Source: Gemmobacter fulvus
GTDB lineage: Bacteria; Pseudomonadota; Alphaproteobacteria; Rhodobacterales; Rhodobacteraceae
DNA: 64,000 bases
Direction of reading: 5' to 3'
Assembly: GCF_018798885.1 (NCBI RefSeq)
Contig: NZ_CP076361.1
Coordinates: 744,001 to 808,000 of the forward strand
Shown here: positions 44,364 through 53,018 of the stretch, in pieces
How positions within the stretch are numbered: the first letter of the stretch is position 1
How the letters are laid out: each line of letters begins with the position of its first letter
Program-made: the position numbers and the translations under genes
Notes under the pieces: model-generated
The model's database searches: none
Seen by the model: only the letters and a program-made list of their open reading frames with translations
What the model was told of the DNA's origin: nothing

Positions 44364-45716
44364 TCAGCCCCCGGCCAGACGCTGCGCCAGCCGGTTTTGC
44401 CGGGCGATCACCGCAGGCAGATCCAGCGTGACCATCTGCCCGCCAGCGACCACGCGCCGCCCCTCAACGAACAGATCCCGCACCCGCGTCGGGCCACAGA
44501 GCAACAGCGCCGCCACCGGATCCCAATTGCCCGCCGCCTCGATGCCGCGCATGTCCCAGATGGCGATATCCGCGCGTTTGCCGGGGGCAAGGCTGCCGCA
44601 ATCGTCGCGGCCCAGCACCTGCGCGCCGCCCAGCGTGGCAATCTCCAGCGCTTCACGCACGCTCATCGCATCGGCCCCCCGCGCCACGCGCTGCAATAGC
44701 AGGGCCTGACGCGCCTCTGCCACCAGATTGCCCGCGTCATTCGAAGCCGATCCATCCACCCCCAGCCCGACCTTGCCACCCGCATCGCGCAGCGCACGCA
44801 CCGGTGCTATGCCCGATCCGAGGCGGCAGTTGGAACAGGGGCAATGCGCAACCCCGGTGCCCGAGCGCGCAAACAGATCAATCTCTGCCCCGTCCAGCTT
44901 GACGCAATGCGCGTGCCAGACATCAGCGCCGGTCCAGCCCAGATCCTCGGCATATTGGCCCGGACGGCAGCCGAAGGTCGCCAGGGAATAGGCCACATCC
45001 TCGTCATTCTCGGCCAGATGGGTGTGCAGCATCACGCCCTTGTCACGGGCCAGCAGCGCCGCCTCGCGCATCAGATCGCGGCTGACCGAAAACGGCGAAC
45101 AGGGCGCGATGCCCACCCGCACCATCGCCCCGGGGCGCGGATCGTGAAAGGCATCCACCACCCGGATGCAATCCTCGAGAATCGCCGCCTCCGGCTCGAC
45201 CAGGCTGTCGGGCGGCAGGCCGCCCGACGTCTCACCAATGCTCATCGCGCCGCGCGTGGGATGAAAGCGCAGCCCGACCTCCGCCGCAGCAGCAATCGTG
45301 TCATCCAGCCGCGCGCCATTGGGGTAAAGATAGAGATGATCCGAGGTCAGGCTACAGCCCGACAGCGCCAGTTCTGCCAGACCGACCTGCGCCGAGGTAA
45401 AGATCTCCTCCGGCCCAAAGCGCGCCCAGATCGGATAGAGGGTTTTCAGCCAGCCGAACAGCAGCGCATCCTGACCGCCCGGCACCGCGCGGGTCAGCGT
45501 CTGATACAGGTGGTGATGAGTGTTCACCAAGCCGGGTGTGACCACACATCCCGCCGCCTCCAGCACCGTGCCGGTGGTTGTCAGCCCCTGCCCGACCGCG
45601 ACAATCTCGCCCTGCCGGATCAGCACATCGCCGCCCGCAATCTCGCGCCGCGCCCCGTCCATCGTCACCACGACAGCGGCGCCCCGGATCAATGTTTCCA
45701 TGCCAATAGCCCCCAT
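44364..45716 (-). CDS. 8-oxoguanine deaminase-type amidohydrolase
   Basis: This 450-aa enzyme belongs to the TIM-barrel amidohydrolases related to chlorohydrolases and guanine/8-oxoguanine deaminases. Metal and substrate motifs are NTHHHLYQTLTRA, LHTHLAENDEDV, FGCRPGQYAEDLGW, VWHAHCVKLD and GVDGSASNDAGNL. The FGCRPGQYAEDLGW block is characteristic of 8-oxoguanine deaminases, which convert 8-oxoguanine to urate. Two starts are possible: ATG 45716 has AAGGGG eight bases away; ATG 45701 gives a slightly shorter protein. The 207-base gap before it shows nothing clear. Confidence 0.82.
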   Translation of the reverse strand: MGAIGMETLIRGAAVVVTMDGARREIAGGDVLIRQGEIVAVGQGLTTTGTVLEAAGCVVTPGLVNTHHHLYQTLTRAVPGGQDALLFGWLKTLYPIWARFGPEEIFTSAQVGLAELALSGCSLTSDHLYLYPNGARLDDTIAAAAEVGLRFHPTRGAMSIGETSGGLPPDSLVEPEAAILEDCIRVVDAFHDPRPGAMVRVGIAPCSPFSVSRDLMREAALLARDKGVMLHTHLAENDEDVAYSLATFGCRPGQYAEDLGWTGADVWHAHCVKLDGAEIDLFARSGTGVAHCPCSNCRLGSGIAPVRALRDAGGKVGLGVDGSASNDAGNLVAEARQALLLQRVARGADAMSVREALEIATLGGAQVLGRDDCGSLAPGKRADIAIWDMRGIEAAGNWDPVAALLLCGPTRVRDLFVEGRRVVAGGQMVTLDLPAVIARQNRLAQRLAGG

Positions 45717-45923
45717 GTTCCACACCCCTTCGGTGGAACCCATGGACGCGCGACAGAAGGGGGAAGGACTCGGCAGCGTCGCCTGTCAGCATAGCCTTGC
45801 CCGGCACGGTCCGGCAAGCCGATTTGCCGCTGCCGCATTAGACTGGCTGGGGGGTGCCTGACGCCACCGCCCGCCATGGCAATGCCGCCCGAGGGGGCTC
45901 GATGCCTCCGAGGGCGGCCCGTC

Positions 45924-46727
45924 TCAGGCCAGAGCCAGCACCGCCAGCGCCGCCGCATGAACCTCGGGGCTGGAGGCGGCCAGAACCCGCCCGCCCTGAT
46001 GCGCAGGCGCGCCGGTCCAATCGGTCACGATGCCGCCTGCCGCCTCGATCACCGCAATCGGTGCCTGCACGTCATAGGCTTGCAGCCCCGCCTCCACCAC
46101 CAGATCGACATGGCCCGCTGCCAGCAGCGCATAGGCATAGCAATCGGTGCCATAGCGGGTCAGGCGGCATTGCTTGGCCAGACGGTGAAAGGCCGCGCCC
46201 TCTTCGGCGGTACCCACTTCGGGGAAGGTCGACAGGATCAGACAGTCTGCCATCGGCCGCGCCGCCCGCGTCTGCAATGCCCGTTCCCACTGTGGGCCGA
46301 CCATGCGGGCGATGCCAAACCCGCCCTCGAACCGCTCGCCGATATAGGGTTGGTCGATCAGCCCATAAAGCGGCCCCGTCGCATCCGCGACCGAGATCAG
46401 CACCCCCCAGGTGGGCGTGCCCGCCAGAAAGGACCGCGTGCCGTCAATCGGATCCAGCACCCAGGTCAACCCACTGGTGCCCGGCTGTGCGCCCATTTCC
46501 TCGCCCAGAATGGCGTCCTGCGGGCGGCGACGCGCCAGAATCTCGCGCATCCGCTGTTCCGACAGCCGGTCGGCCACGGTCACCGGATCAAAGCGGGCGA
46601 CTTCCTTGTTATCCGCCGTCAGATCCGCCGAACGGAAATGCGCGAGAGTTGCCTCCCGCGCAGCCTGAGCAAGGTCATGTGCGACAGAAATCAGTTCTGC
46701 CTGCGTCTGTGCCGAAAGCTCCGCCAT
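45924..46727 (-). CDS. hisN: Inositol-monophosphatase-family phosphatase, probably histidinol-phosphatase
   Basis: This 267-aa Li-sensitive-type phosphatase has the metal motif GEEMG, WVLDPIDGTRSFLAGTPTWG (the T-R-S-F variant found in HisN of actinobacteria and Rhodobacterales) and YDVQAPIAVIEAAGGIVTDW. HisN dephosphorylates histidinol phosphate in histidine synthesis. ATG 46727 (MAELS) is preferred by ribosome-site spacing; an adjacent ATG at 46730 is possible. It stands alone here, far from other his genes. Confidence 0.85.
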   Translation of the reverse strand: MAELSAQTQAELISVAHDLAQAAREATLAHFRSADLTADNKEVARFDPVTVADRLSEQRMREILARRRPQDAILGEEMGAQPGTSGLTWVLDPIDGTRSFLAGTPTWGVLISVADATGPLYGLIDQPYIGERFEGGFGIARMVGPQWERALQTRAARPMADCLILSTFPEVGTAEEGAAFHRLAKQCRLTRYGTDCYAYALLAAGHVDLVVEAGLQAYDVQAPIAVIEAAGGIVTDWTGAPAHQGGRVLAASSPEVHAAALAVLALA

Positions 46728-46828
46728 CATTCACCTGTTTAAGCTGCCATTCCAACGCGCTACCGCGCGCGGCGCAAGGCGTCAAGCAAGGTGACGGTCC
46801 CCGCAGGGTCCGCCGGGCGGTGTCTCTT

Positions 46829-47191
46829 TCAGGCGACGTCGCTCAGCACGCGCGCCAGATCGAACAGGCGGCGGCGCTGCGCTTCGGGAATGGCGTAGTA
46901 GGACCGCACCAGCTCCAGCGCTTCTTTATCCGCCAGAATATCCCCTTCGACCGGGGTCGGGGCTTCACGGGCCTCGTCGATGCCTTCAAAGAAAAAGGCG
47001 ATATTCACGCCCAGCGTGTCGGCAATGTCCCACAGGCGCGAGGCGCTGACCCGGTTCATCCCCGTTTCATACTTCTGGATCTGCTGGAACTTGATGCCCA
47101 CCTGATCCGCAAGTTGTTGTTGGGTCATACCAACCATCCAGCGCCGGTGCCGGATCCGCTTGCCAACATGCGCATCAACGGGGTGCTTCAT
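46829..47191 (-). CDS. XRE family transcriptional regulator
   Basis: The 120-aa protein has an N-terminal Cro/C1 helix-turn-helix (VGKRIRHRRWMVGMTQQQLADQVGIKFQQIQKYETG) and a helical C-terminal part. The ATG at 47191 is preferred to a start six codons earlier because the ribosome site spacing is better. The promoter lies in the AT-rich 352-base region upstream, with a palindrome over the -35 element that could be an operator for autoregulation. Confidence 0.9.
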   Translation of the reverse strand: MKHPVDAHVGKRIRHRRWMVGMTQQQLADQVGIKFQQIQKYETGMNRVSASRLWDIADTLGVNIAFFFEGIDEAREAPTPVEGDILADKEALELVRSYYAIPEAQRRRLFDLARVLSDVA

Positions 47192-47272
47192 TTCCGTATT
47201 CCCTCTCAAAAACTACAATCGCCTCTGCCGGGCGTGGCCTTACGCAGCCATGACGCGAAACATTAGGGCAGG

Positions 47273-47301
47273 TTACACTTCTTTTCCATGCCACATATAA
47301 T
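47273..47301 (+). promoter_or_regulatory. Strong promoter on the plus strand (toward the quinone oxidoreductase gene)
   Basis: TTACAC (47273-47278) and consensus TATAAT (47296-47301) are 17 bases apart. Transcription would start near 47308, giving a leader of about 235 bases before the quinone oxidoreductase gene. Confidence 0.5.
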
Positions 47302-47330
47302 CGGGAAAGCTGTCTTTTTGTATATGTCCT

Positions 47331-47357
47331 ATTATACGAGCGTAGAATTCATGCCAA
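47331..47357 (-). promoter_or_regulatory. Promoter of the XRE regulator gene on the minus strand
   Basis: On the minus strand TTGGCA (47357-47352) and consensus TATAAT (47336-47331) are 15 bases apart, or 16 if TTTGGC is the -35. It faces the plus promoter, so the two transcripts overlap over about 16 bases near their 5' ends. The surrounding DNA is unusually AT-rich for this window. Confidence 0.5.
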
Positions 47358-47364
47358 ACTGGCA
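47352..47364. promoter_or_regulatory. Operator-like palindrome TGCCA-AAC-TGGCA
   Basis: A 5-3-5 perfect inverted repeat overlaps the -35 element of the XRE promoter. It could be bound by the XRE protein itself. Confidence 0.4.
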
Positions 47365-47543
47365 ACACTCACCCCAAGGATGTGCCGATTATTCCGGTTC
47401 CGCTCCCGGCTGCGATGCAGCAATGCCACGGGCTTCGCACAAAAAACAGGCAAATTCGTTTCGCACCTGCAGCAATGTCTGGACAGGAGAATCAGTGCCG
47501 CTAGGTTAGCCGCGACAGAACGCCCCCGAACAGGACGAAACCG

Positions 47544-48515
47544 ATGCGCGCCTTTCAGCTTTCCACCCTCGGTCAGGCCCCCGCCTTTCAGGATGTCACC
47601 CTGCCGCCGCCCGGTCCGGGCGAGGTGCGGCTGGCCATTGCCGCCTGCGGGCTGAACTTTGCCGATCTGTTGATGGTGGATGGCAAATATCAGGAAAAAC
47701 CGGCCCTGCCCTTCACCATGGGCATGGAGCTTGCCGGGCGGATCACCGCAGTGGGGGCCGGGGTCAGCGGCTTTGCCCCCGGAGACCGGGTTGCGGTGTT
47801 TGCCGGGCAAGGCGGGCTTGCCGCTGAGGGCAATTTTGTGGCCAACCGCTGTCTCAAGCTGCCCGATGGCATGGATTTCCGTCAGGCGGCGGCCTTCCAG
47901 ATTGCCTATGGCACCTCGCATCTGGCGCTGGATCACAAGGCGCGGCTGCAACCGGGCGAGACCCTGTTTGTCAGCGGGGCCGCCGGGGGCGTTGGCCTGA
48001 CGGCGGTAGAGATCGGCAAACGCATGGGCGCCCGGGTGATCGCTTCGGTGCGCGGGCCGGCAAAGATGACGGTCGCCACAGCCGCTGGCGCCGATCATGT
48101 GATCGACAGCGATGCGCCGGATCTGCGCGGCCAGTTGAAGGCACTGGGGGGCGTGGATGTGGTATATGACACCATCGGCGGCCCGGGATTCCTGGACGCC
48201 CTGCGCGCCACCAAACCCGAAGGGCGACTGCTGGCCATCGGCTTTGCCGGGGGCGAGGTGCCGCAGGTGCCCGCCAATCTGCTGCTGGTCAAGAACCTGA
48301 GCGTGATGGGCCTTTATTGGGGCGGCTATCTGGCCTTCCGCCCCGAGGTACTGACGGCCAGCCTTGCCACGCTGGCAGGCTGGATCGCAGAGGGCGCACT
48401 GACCCCGCATATCAGCCACAGCTTCCCGCTCGATCAGGTGGCCGAGGCCATGGCCTGCCTGCGCGAGCGGCGCTCCACCGGCAAGGTGATCGTGGAGATG
48501 CCGGAGGCGGGCTGA
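47544..48515 (+). CDS. NADPH:quinone oxidoreductase family (zinc-independent MDR)
   Basis: The 323-aa protein belongs to the quinone-oxidoreductase branch of the medium-chain dehydrogenases. It shows GMELAGRITAVGAGVSGFAPGDRV, AAFQIAYGTSHLAL, the nucleotide motif VSGAAGGVGLTAVEIGKRMGA and DVVYDTIGGPGF. The catalytic zinc ligands of alcohol dehydrogenases are missing. It reduces quinones or unsaturated carbonyls with NADPH. Confidence 0.88.
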   Translation: MRAFQLSTLGQAPAFQDVTLPPPGPGEVRLAIAACGLNFADLLMVDGKYQEKPALPFTMGMELAGRITAVGAGVSGFAPGDRVAVFAGQGGLAAEGNFVANRCLKLPDGMDFRQAAAFQIAYGTSHLALDHKARLQPGETLFVSGAAGGVGLTAVEIGKRMGARVIASVRGPAKMTVATAAGADHVIDSDAPDLRGQLKALGGVDVVYDTIGGPGFLDALRATKPEGRLLAIGFAGGEVPQVPANLLLVKNLSVMGLYWGGYLAFRPEVLTASLATLAGWIAEGALTPHISHSFPLDQVAEAMACLRERRSTGKVIVEMPEAG

Positions 48516-48529
48516 GCCCGCCTGCCGGT

Positions 48530-49510
48530 TCAGATTTCTGTCGCCACCGAAAAGATCGTGTCGATCATCGCCTGCGTGCCCTTGGAAAACTCCAGCGGGC
48601 AGCCAAACGGCACGCCATCGCGCAACGAGCGCCCGAAGGCCTCGACCTGCAGGACATATTGGTTCACCGCCGGAAAGCGCAGGATTTCGGCCAGCGCGCC
48701 CTTGCGGTGCAGCTCGATCGTGGCCTCGCCGAACAGCCCGGCATTGAAGGGCGCTGTCAGGCGCAGCAGGCCGGTTTCGCCCTGAAACACCACCTCCTGC
48801 CGGGCGATCAGCCGCATCGAGGTCATGGCCGAATAGGTAAAGCGGCCCATCGGCCCGGCCATTTCGCCCACCACCTGCGCCCAGGTGTCCACGCCGTTTT
48901 CGCGGCGGAGGCGGGCCTCAAGCTGCAGCGGTTCGGCCCCGGCGGCAAAGCGCACCGAGCCATAGGTATAGACGCCGATGTCGCGGATGCCGCCGCCGCC
49001 GGTTTCGGGGCGGTTGCGGATATTTCCCGGATCGGCGCGGTTGTCATAGCTGAACGCTGTGTCGACATGCTCCAGCCGCCCGATGGCCCCCAGCGCGATC
49101 AGATCCCGCGCCTTGATCCATTGCGGGTGATGCACGATCATATAGGCCTCGGCCACCAGCAGGCCCGCGGCATCGCGGGCGGCGATCAGGCGGTCGAACT
49201 CCGGGGCGGCCATGGTCATCGGCTTTTCTGTCAGCACATGCTTGCCGGCGGCAATCGCCTTCAGCGACCATTCCAGATGCAGATGATTGGGCAGCGGGAT
49301 GTAGACGGCATCAATCGCCGGATCGGCCAGAAGCGCCTCGTAACTGTCGTGCAGGCGCAACTTGGGACAAAAGGCCTGAAACGGTGCCGCCTTGTCGGGG
49401 CTGGAGGTGGCCAGCGCCACAAGTTCCGCGCCCTGTGCCGCGTGGATTGCGGGGGCCATATGTTCGGCGGCAAATTTCGCCGCGCCCAGAATTCCCCAAC
49501 CAATTGTCAT
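48530..49510 (-). CDS. Gfo/Idh/MocA family oxidoreductase
   Basis: The 326-aa protein has the N-terminal Rossmann fold (IGWGILGAAKFAAEHM), the family motif EKP in VLTEKPM and the C-terminal alpha/beta domain (GGGGIRDIGVYTYGSVRF). Such enzymes oxidise sugars, inositols or dihydrodiols with NAD(P). The start at 49510 follows GGGGAGG. No operon partner reveals its substrate. It converges on the quinone oxidoreductase gene. Confidence 0.88.
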   Translation of the reverse strand: MTIGWGILGAAKFAAEHMAPAIHAAQGAELVALATSSPDKAAPFQAFCPKLRLHDSYEALLADPAIDAVYIPLPNHLHLEWSLKAIAAGKHVLTEKPMTMAAPEFDRLIAARDAAGLLVAEAYMIVHHPQWIKARDLIALGAIGRLEHVDTAFSYDNRADPGNIRNRPETGGGGIRDIGVYTYGSVRFAAGAEPLQLEARLRRENGVDTWAQVVGEMAGPMGRFTYSAMTSMRLIARQEVVFQGETGLLRLTAPFNAGLFGEATIELHRKGALAEILRFPAVNQYVLQVEAFGRSLRDGVPFGCPLEFSKGTQAMIDTIFSVATEI

Positions 49511-49633
49511 GCAGACCTCCCCTTGCGGCATCTGGCAAGACGCTAGTCCGCAGGGGGCTTGGGTGCAATGGCCGATGTTCGCGCTAACGGCACGCCCCCG
49601 CCCGGTCAGGGGCAGGGTTTGGCCTGCGCGGGA

Positions 49634-50254
49634 TCAGCCGACGCGGCGCAGACGCAGATAGGTCATCAGGCCCAGCGGCGGCAGCGCATCCTCTTCCACC
49701 AGCTTGAGCCGGGCATCGCCCAGCACGCGGCTGCGGGCAAAATCGCTGTGCCAACCCAGAAGATCCGACAGCGGCGCAAACAGCCGCTCCATGCGCGCCA
49801 AGGCACCAGTGCCCTCCGCCGCGAAATGGTTGACGATCACCACATGCCCGCCCACCCGGCAGACGCGCGCCATTTCGGCCAGCACCTGTTCGGGTTCCGG
49901 CACCACCGACATGATGTGCATGGCACAAACCGTGTCAAAGGTGCCCGCACTGAAATCAAGGCTGCGGGCATCCATCTGGCGCAGTGCCCGCACATGGGTC
50001 AGCTGTTGCTCGCTGACCTTTTCGCGGGCCTTGGCCAGCATTTCTTCAGAAAAGTCGATGCCTGTCACCGCCATATGCGGCGCATAGAACGGCAGCGCCA
50101 GCCCGGTGCCGACCCCCACTTCCAGCACCTCACCCCCCACGTGATTGGCAAACCCGGTGGCGCGCCTGCGGCCCGCATTGGTCACGGCACCAAAAGTGCG
50201 GTCGTATACCGGCGCCCAGCGCGCATAACTTTTGGCAACGGCTTCAAGCTCCAT
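49634..50254 (-). CDS. pmtA: SAM-dependent methyltransferase, probable phosphatidylethanolamine N-methyltransferase
   Basis: This 206-aa class I methyltransferase has the AdoMet site VLEVGVGTGLALPFY (about 43-57), GIDFSEEML and DARSLDF. Size and UbiE-like form match the PmtA of Rhodobacter sphaeroides, which methylates phosphatidylethanolamine to phosphatidylcholine. It overlaps pssA by 11 bases at its start and follows psd and pssA, which supply its substrate. The overlap supports the call; sequence alone could also fit other small methyltransferases. Confidence 0.72.
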   Translation of the reverse strand: MELEAVAKSYARWAPVYDRTFGAVTNAGRRRATGFANHVGGEVLEVGVGTGLALPFYAPHMAVTGIDFSEEMLAKAREKVSEQQLTHVRALRQMDARSLDFSAGTFDTVCAMHIMSVVPEPEQVLAEMARVCRVGGHVVIVNHFAAEGTGALARMERLFAPLSDLLGWHSDFARSRVLGDARLKLVEEDALPPLGLMTYLRLRRVG

Positions 50255-51014
50255 CCGATGGCTCCTCTTCCACTTCGGGGGCGCGCCGGGCAGAGCGTAG
50301 CAAGCTCACCACCACGACACAGGCATAGATCAGGTCCAGCACGACCAGCGTGACCCAAGGATAGGCCAGCAACGCGGCAATCAGCGCGACAAAGCCCAGA
50401 AAGATGTAACGGACATATTCGGCCTGAAAGCTGATCTTCTTGAACGACGGGGTGCGAAACCGCCCGATCATCAGCGCGCCGACAAAGGCCATGTAAAGCG
50501 CCACCAGCCCAGCCGGAAACGGCTGCGCCGCATCCATGGTGAAGGCCGCGAACATCGGCAGGAAACACAGCATCGCCCCGGCGGGGGACGGCACGCCCTG
50601 AAAGCCGGTCTTTTCGGCGGTGGTATCAATCGCGCGGTTGCCAAGGTTGAACCGCGCCAGACGCAGCAGGCAGGATACAGTATAGATCAGCACGGCAATC
50701 CAGCCCGCCGCCTTCATGTCCTGCAAGGCCCACAGCCAGATGATCAGGCCCGGGGCCACGCCGAAATTGACGAAATCACAGAGGCTGTCGAGCTCGGCCC
50801 CGATCTGGCTTTCGCTTTGCAGCAGCCGCGCCAGACGGCCATCCAGCCCGTCCAGCACCGCCGCCAGCAGGATCAACCCGATGGCCAGCTTGAAATGCCC
50901 TTCAACCGCAAAGCGAATCGCGGTGACACCGGCACAGAGCGCCGCAACGGTCAGGAAGTTCGGCAACAGCCGGGCGAGAGGAAGCTTGCGCCCTGTGGGT
51001 TTCTCTGCCGCCAT
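50244..51014 (-). CDS. pssA: CDP-diacylglycerol--serine O-phosphatidyltransferase
   Basis: PssA makes phosphatidylserine from CDP-diacylglycerol and serine. The 256-aa membrane protein has the CDP-alcohol phosphotransferase motif DGLDGRLARLL..GAELDSLCDF (D-x2-DG-x2-AR-x8-G-x3-D-x3-D) and several membrane helices after it. It starts three bases after the psd stop, and its end overlaps pmtA. Confidence 0.93.
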   Translation of the reverse strand: MAAEKPTGRKLPLARLLPNFLTVAALCAGVTAIRFAVEGHFKLAIGLILLAAVLDGLDGRLARLLQSESQIGAELDSLCDFVNFGVAPGLIIWLWALQDMKAAGWIAVLIYTVSCLLRLARFNLGNRAIDTTAEKTGFQGVPSPAGAMLCFLPMFAAFTMDAAQPFPAGLVALYMAFVGALMIGRFRTPSFKKISFQAEYVRYIFLGFVALIAALLAYPWVTLVVLDLIYACVVVVSLLRSARRAPEVEEEPSDGA

Positions 51015-51017
51015 CCG

Positions 51018-51710
51018 TCACACCAGCTTGGCAAAGCGTTGCGGCAGATCGCGGCCCAGTTCCGCGATGACGGTTTCCCCCGCCACCATGGTCTGACCCA
51101 GCGCCACCAGCGGCACCACGCCGTCGGGCAGATAGACATCGACGCGGCTGCCAAAGCGGATCAGGCCAAAGCGTTCGCCGGTTTTCAGCCCCTGCCCTTC
51201 GCTGACAAACGGCACGATGCGGCGCGCGACCAGCCCGGCAATCTGCACCACCGCAATCTGGCGACCATCGGCCAGCTCAAGACACAGGCTGTTGCGTTCA
51301 TTGTCCACGCTGGCCTTGTCGAGCGAGGCATTGAGGAATTTGCCCGGACGATAGGCCATTTTCACCAGCCGCCCGGCGATGGGCGCGCGGTTCACATGGC
51401 AGTTCCAGACCGACATGAACACCGACACTCGCAGCAGCGCCTCCGGGCCCATGCCCAATTCGGCGGGCGGCACGGCGCGTTCGATCAGCGAAATCACCCC
51501 ATCCGCAGGCGAGACCATCAGCCCGTCGCCCTGCGGCACGGCGCGTTTGGCGTCGCGGAAGAAATAATAACACCAGACGGTCAGGCCGGTGCCGATCCAG
51601 CCCAGCGGCGTCCACAGCCAGAACAGCAGCAGCGTGATCGCGGCAAAGATGCCGACGAATTTATAGCCTTCGGGGTGCATCGGTTTGAGGAAAGTGCCCA
51701 GCATCGTCAT
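51018..51710 (-). CDS. psd: Phosphatidylserine decarboxylase
   Basis: Psd converts phosphatidylserine to phosphatidylethanolamine. The 230-aa proenzyme has a membrane-anchoring N-terminal segment ([16 protein letters not shown]), [22 protein letters not shown] and the self-cleavage Gly-Ser in [11 protein letters not shown], whose Ser becomes the pyruvoyl cofactor. This is the short PSD-A class. AAGGA precedes ATG 51710. It heads the psd-pssA-pmtA operon. Confidence 0.92.
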   Translation of the reverse strand: MTMLGTFLKPMHPEGYKFVGIFAAITLLLFWLWTPLGWIGTGLTVWCYYFFRDAKRAVPQGDGLMVSPADGVISLIERAVPPAELGMGPEALLRVSVFMSVWNCHVNRAPIAGRLVKMAYRPGKFLNASLDKASVDNERNSLCLELADGRQIAVVQIAGLVARRIVPFVSEGQGLKTGERFGLIRFGSRVDVYLPDGVVPLVALGQTMVAGETVIAELGRDLPQRFAKLV

Positions 51711-51741
51711 CTTCGGTCGTCCTTCAAAAAGCGTTGCACCG

Positions 51742-51770
51742 TAGGTAACGACAGCAGCCCGCAGGATCAA
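51742..51770 (-). promoter_or_regulatory. Candidate promoter of psd-pssA-pmtA
   Basis: On the minus strand TTGATC (51770-51765) and TACCTA (51747-51742) are 17 bases apart and about 40 bases ahead of psd. The first element also reads TGATCC, as in the rpoHII promoter candidate. Confidence 0.35.
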
Positions 51771-51825
51771 CCGAAGCGGCGCCGGAATACGACGCTTTGG
51801 ACAGCAGAAGCGACGCAAAGTAAAG

Positions 51826-51854
51826 AGGCGGCGCGCATTTCCTGCGCACCGCCT
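51826..51854 (-). terminator. Intrinsic terminator of rpoHI
   Basis: AGGCGG and GCGCA (51826-51837) pair with TGCGC and CCGCCT (51843-51854) with a single internal mismatch. On the minus strand it is followed by the U-rich run CTCTTTACTTT, right after the rpoH stop. Confidence 0.7.
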
Positions 51855-51899
51855 GCAATTTCATCAGCCGAAAGCTGCCGGTCGGGTCACGTCGTCGGG

Positions 51900-52796
51900 T
51901 CAGGCCGGAACCAACATGCCCTTGCCTTTGGCCAGATCGCGCATCCGGGCCTGAAGCTTTTCAAAGGCGCGCACTTCGATCTGGCGGATGCGTTCGCGCG
52001 ACACGCCATAGGATTCCGAAAGGTCCTCCAGCGTCACAGGCTCGTCCGACAGGCGGCGCTGCACGAGGATGTCTTTCTCGCGGTCATTCAGCACGCCCAT
52101 GGCCTGCATCAGCAATTCGCGGCGGATGTCCAACTCGTCGCGTTCGGCGTAAGCCCCGGCCTGATCGCTGTCTTCATCTTCCAGCCAGTCCTGCCATTGC
52201 GTCGTGCCCTCGCCATCGCTGCCCACCGTGGCATTGAGCGAGGCATCCGAACCGGAGAGGCGGCGATTCATCGCGATCACCTCGTCTTCCGACACCGACA
52301 GATCCTTGGCGATGCGGGCGACGTTTTCAGGGCGCAGATCGCCTTCTTCCAACGCGCCGACCTTGGCCTTGGCCTTGCGCAGATTGAAGAACAGCTTTTT
52401 CTGTGCCGAGGTCGTGCCCAGCTTCACCAGACTCCACGACCGCAGGATATATTCCTGGATCGAGGCGCGGATCCACCACATCGCATAGGTGGCCAGACGG
52501 AAGCCCTTTTCGGGATCAAAGCGTTTCACCGCCTGCATCAGACCGACATTCGCCTCAGAGATCACTTCGGCCTGCGGCAGGCCATATCCGCGATAGCCCA
52601 TGGCGATCTTGGCCGCCAGACGCAGGTGCGAGGTGACAAGCTTGTGGGCCGCAGGCGCATCCTGATGGTCGACCCAGCGTTTGGCCAGCATGTATTCCTG
52701 TTCCGGCTCCAGCAGCGGAAACTTGCGGATTTCCTGCATATAGCGGTTCAGCCCCTGTTCCGGGCTCGGTGCGGGAAGATTGGTATAGGTGCTCAT
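51900..52796 (-). CDS. rpoH: RNA polymerase sigma-32 factor, RpoHI type
   Basis: This 298-aa heat-shock sigma factor has region 2 (VISEANVGLMQAVKRFDP, FRLATYAMWWIRASIQEYI), the classical RpoH box QKKLFFNLRK (132-141) and a region 4 helix-turn-helix (YGVSRERIRQIE). It corresponds to RpoHI, the heat-shock factor, and coexists with the divergent paralogue at 6120-6995. ATG 52796 follows AAGGGGG. The 222-base upstream gap includes a dyad CACACA-AC-TGTGTG at 52955-52968 but no clear promoter. Confidence 0.93.
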   Translation of the reverse strand: MSTYTNLPAPSPEQGLNRYMQEIRKFPLLEPEQEYMLAKRWVDHQDAPAAHKLVTSHLRLAAKIAMGYRGYGLPQAEVISEANVGLMQAVKRFDPEKGFRLATYAMWWIRASIQEYILRSWSLVKLGTTSAQKKLFFNLRKAKAKVGALEEGDLRPENVARIAKDLSVSEDEVIAMNRRLSGSDASLNATVGSDGEGTTQWQDWLEDEDSDQAGAYAERDELDIRRELLMQAMGVLNDREKDILVQRRLSDEPVTLEDLSESYGVSRERIRQIEVRAFEKLQARMRDLAKGKGMLVPA

Positions 52797-53018
52797 TGTC
52801 TGACCCCCTTCTGCGCCCTGCGGATGTTCCCCCGCGCGGGCCATTGTTCTATCAAGCGTATCGGCGTGCCGCACCCTCGTGCTGCGCTACCACAAAAGAC
52901 TTAACGTCAAATGGCGATGATCCGTCGCCGTTACGAGATTTATGTCACTACACTCACACAACTGTGTGGTGGCGCTAACGGTTCCCTCCGATTGTCGCCT
53001 CAGGCGTGGTGCTGCGGC

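Noticed and set aside
47288-47509. 73-aa open frame in the AT-rich gap
   Set aside because: No ribosome site, odd composition, and it overlaps both predicted promoters.
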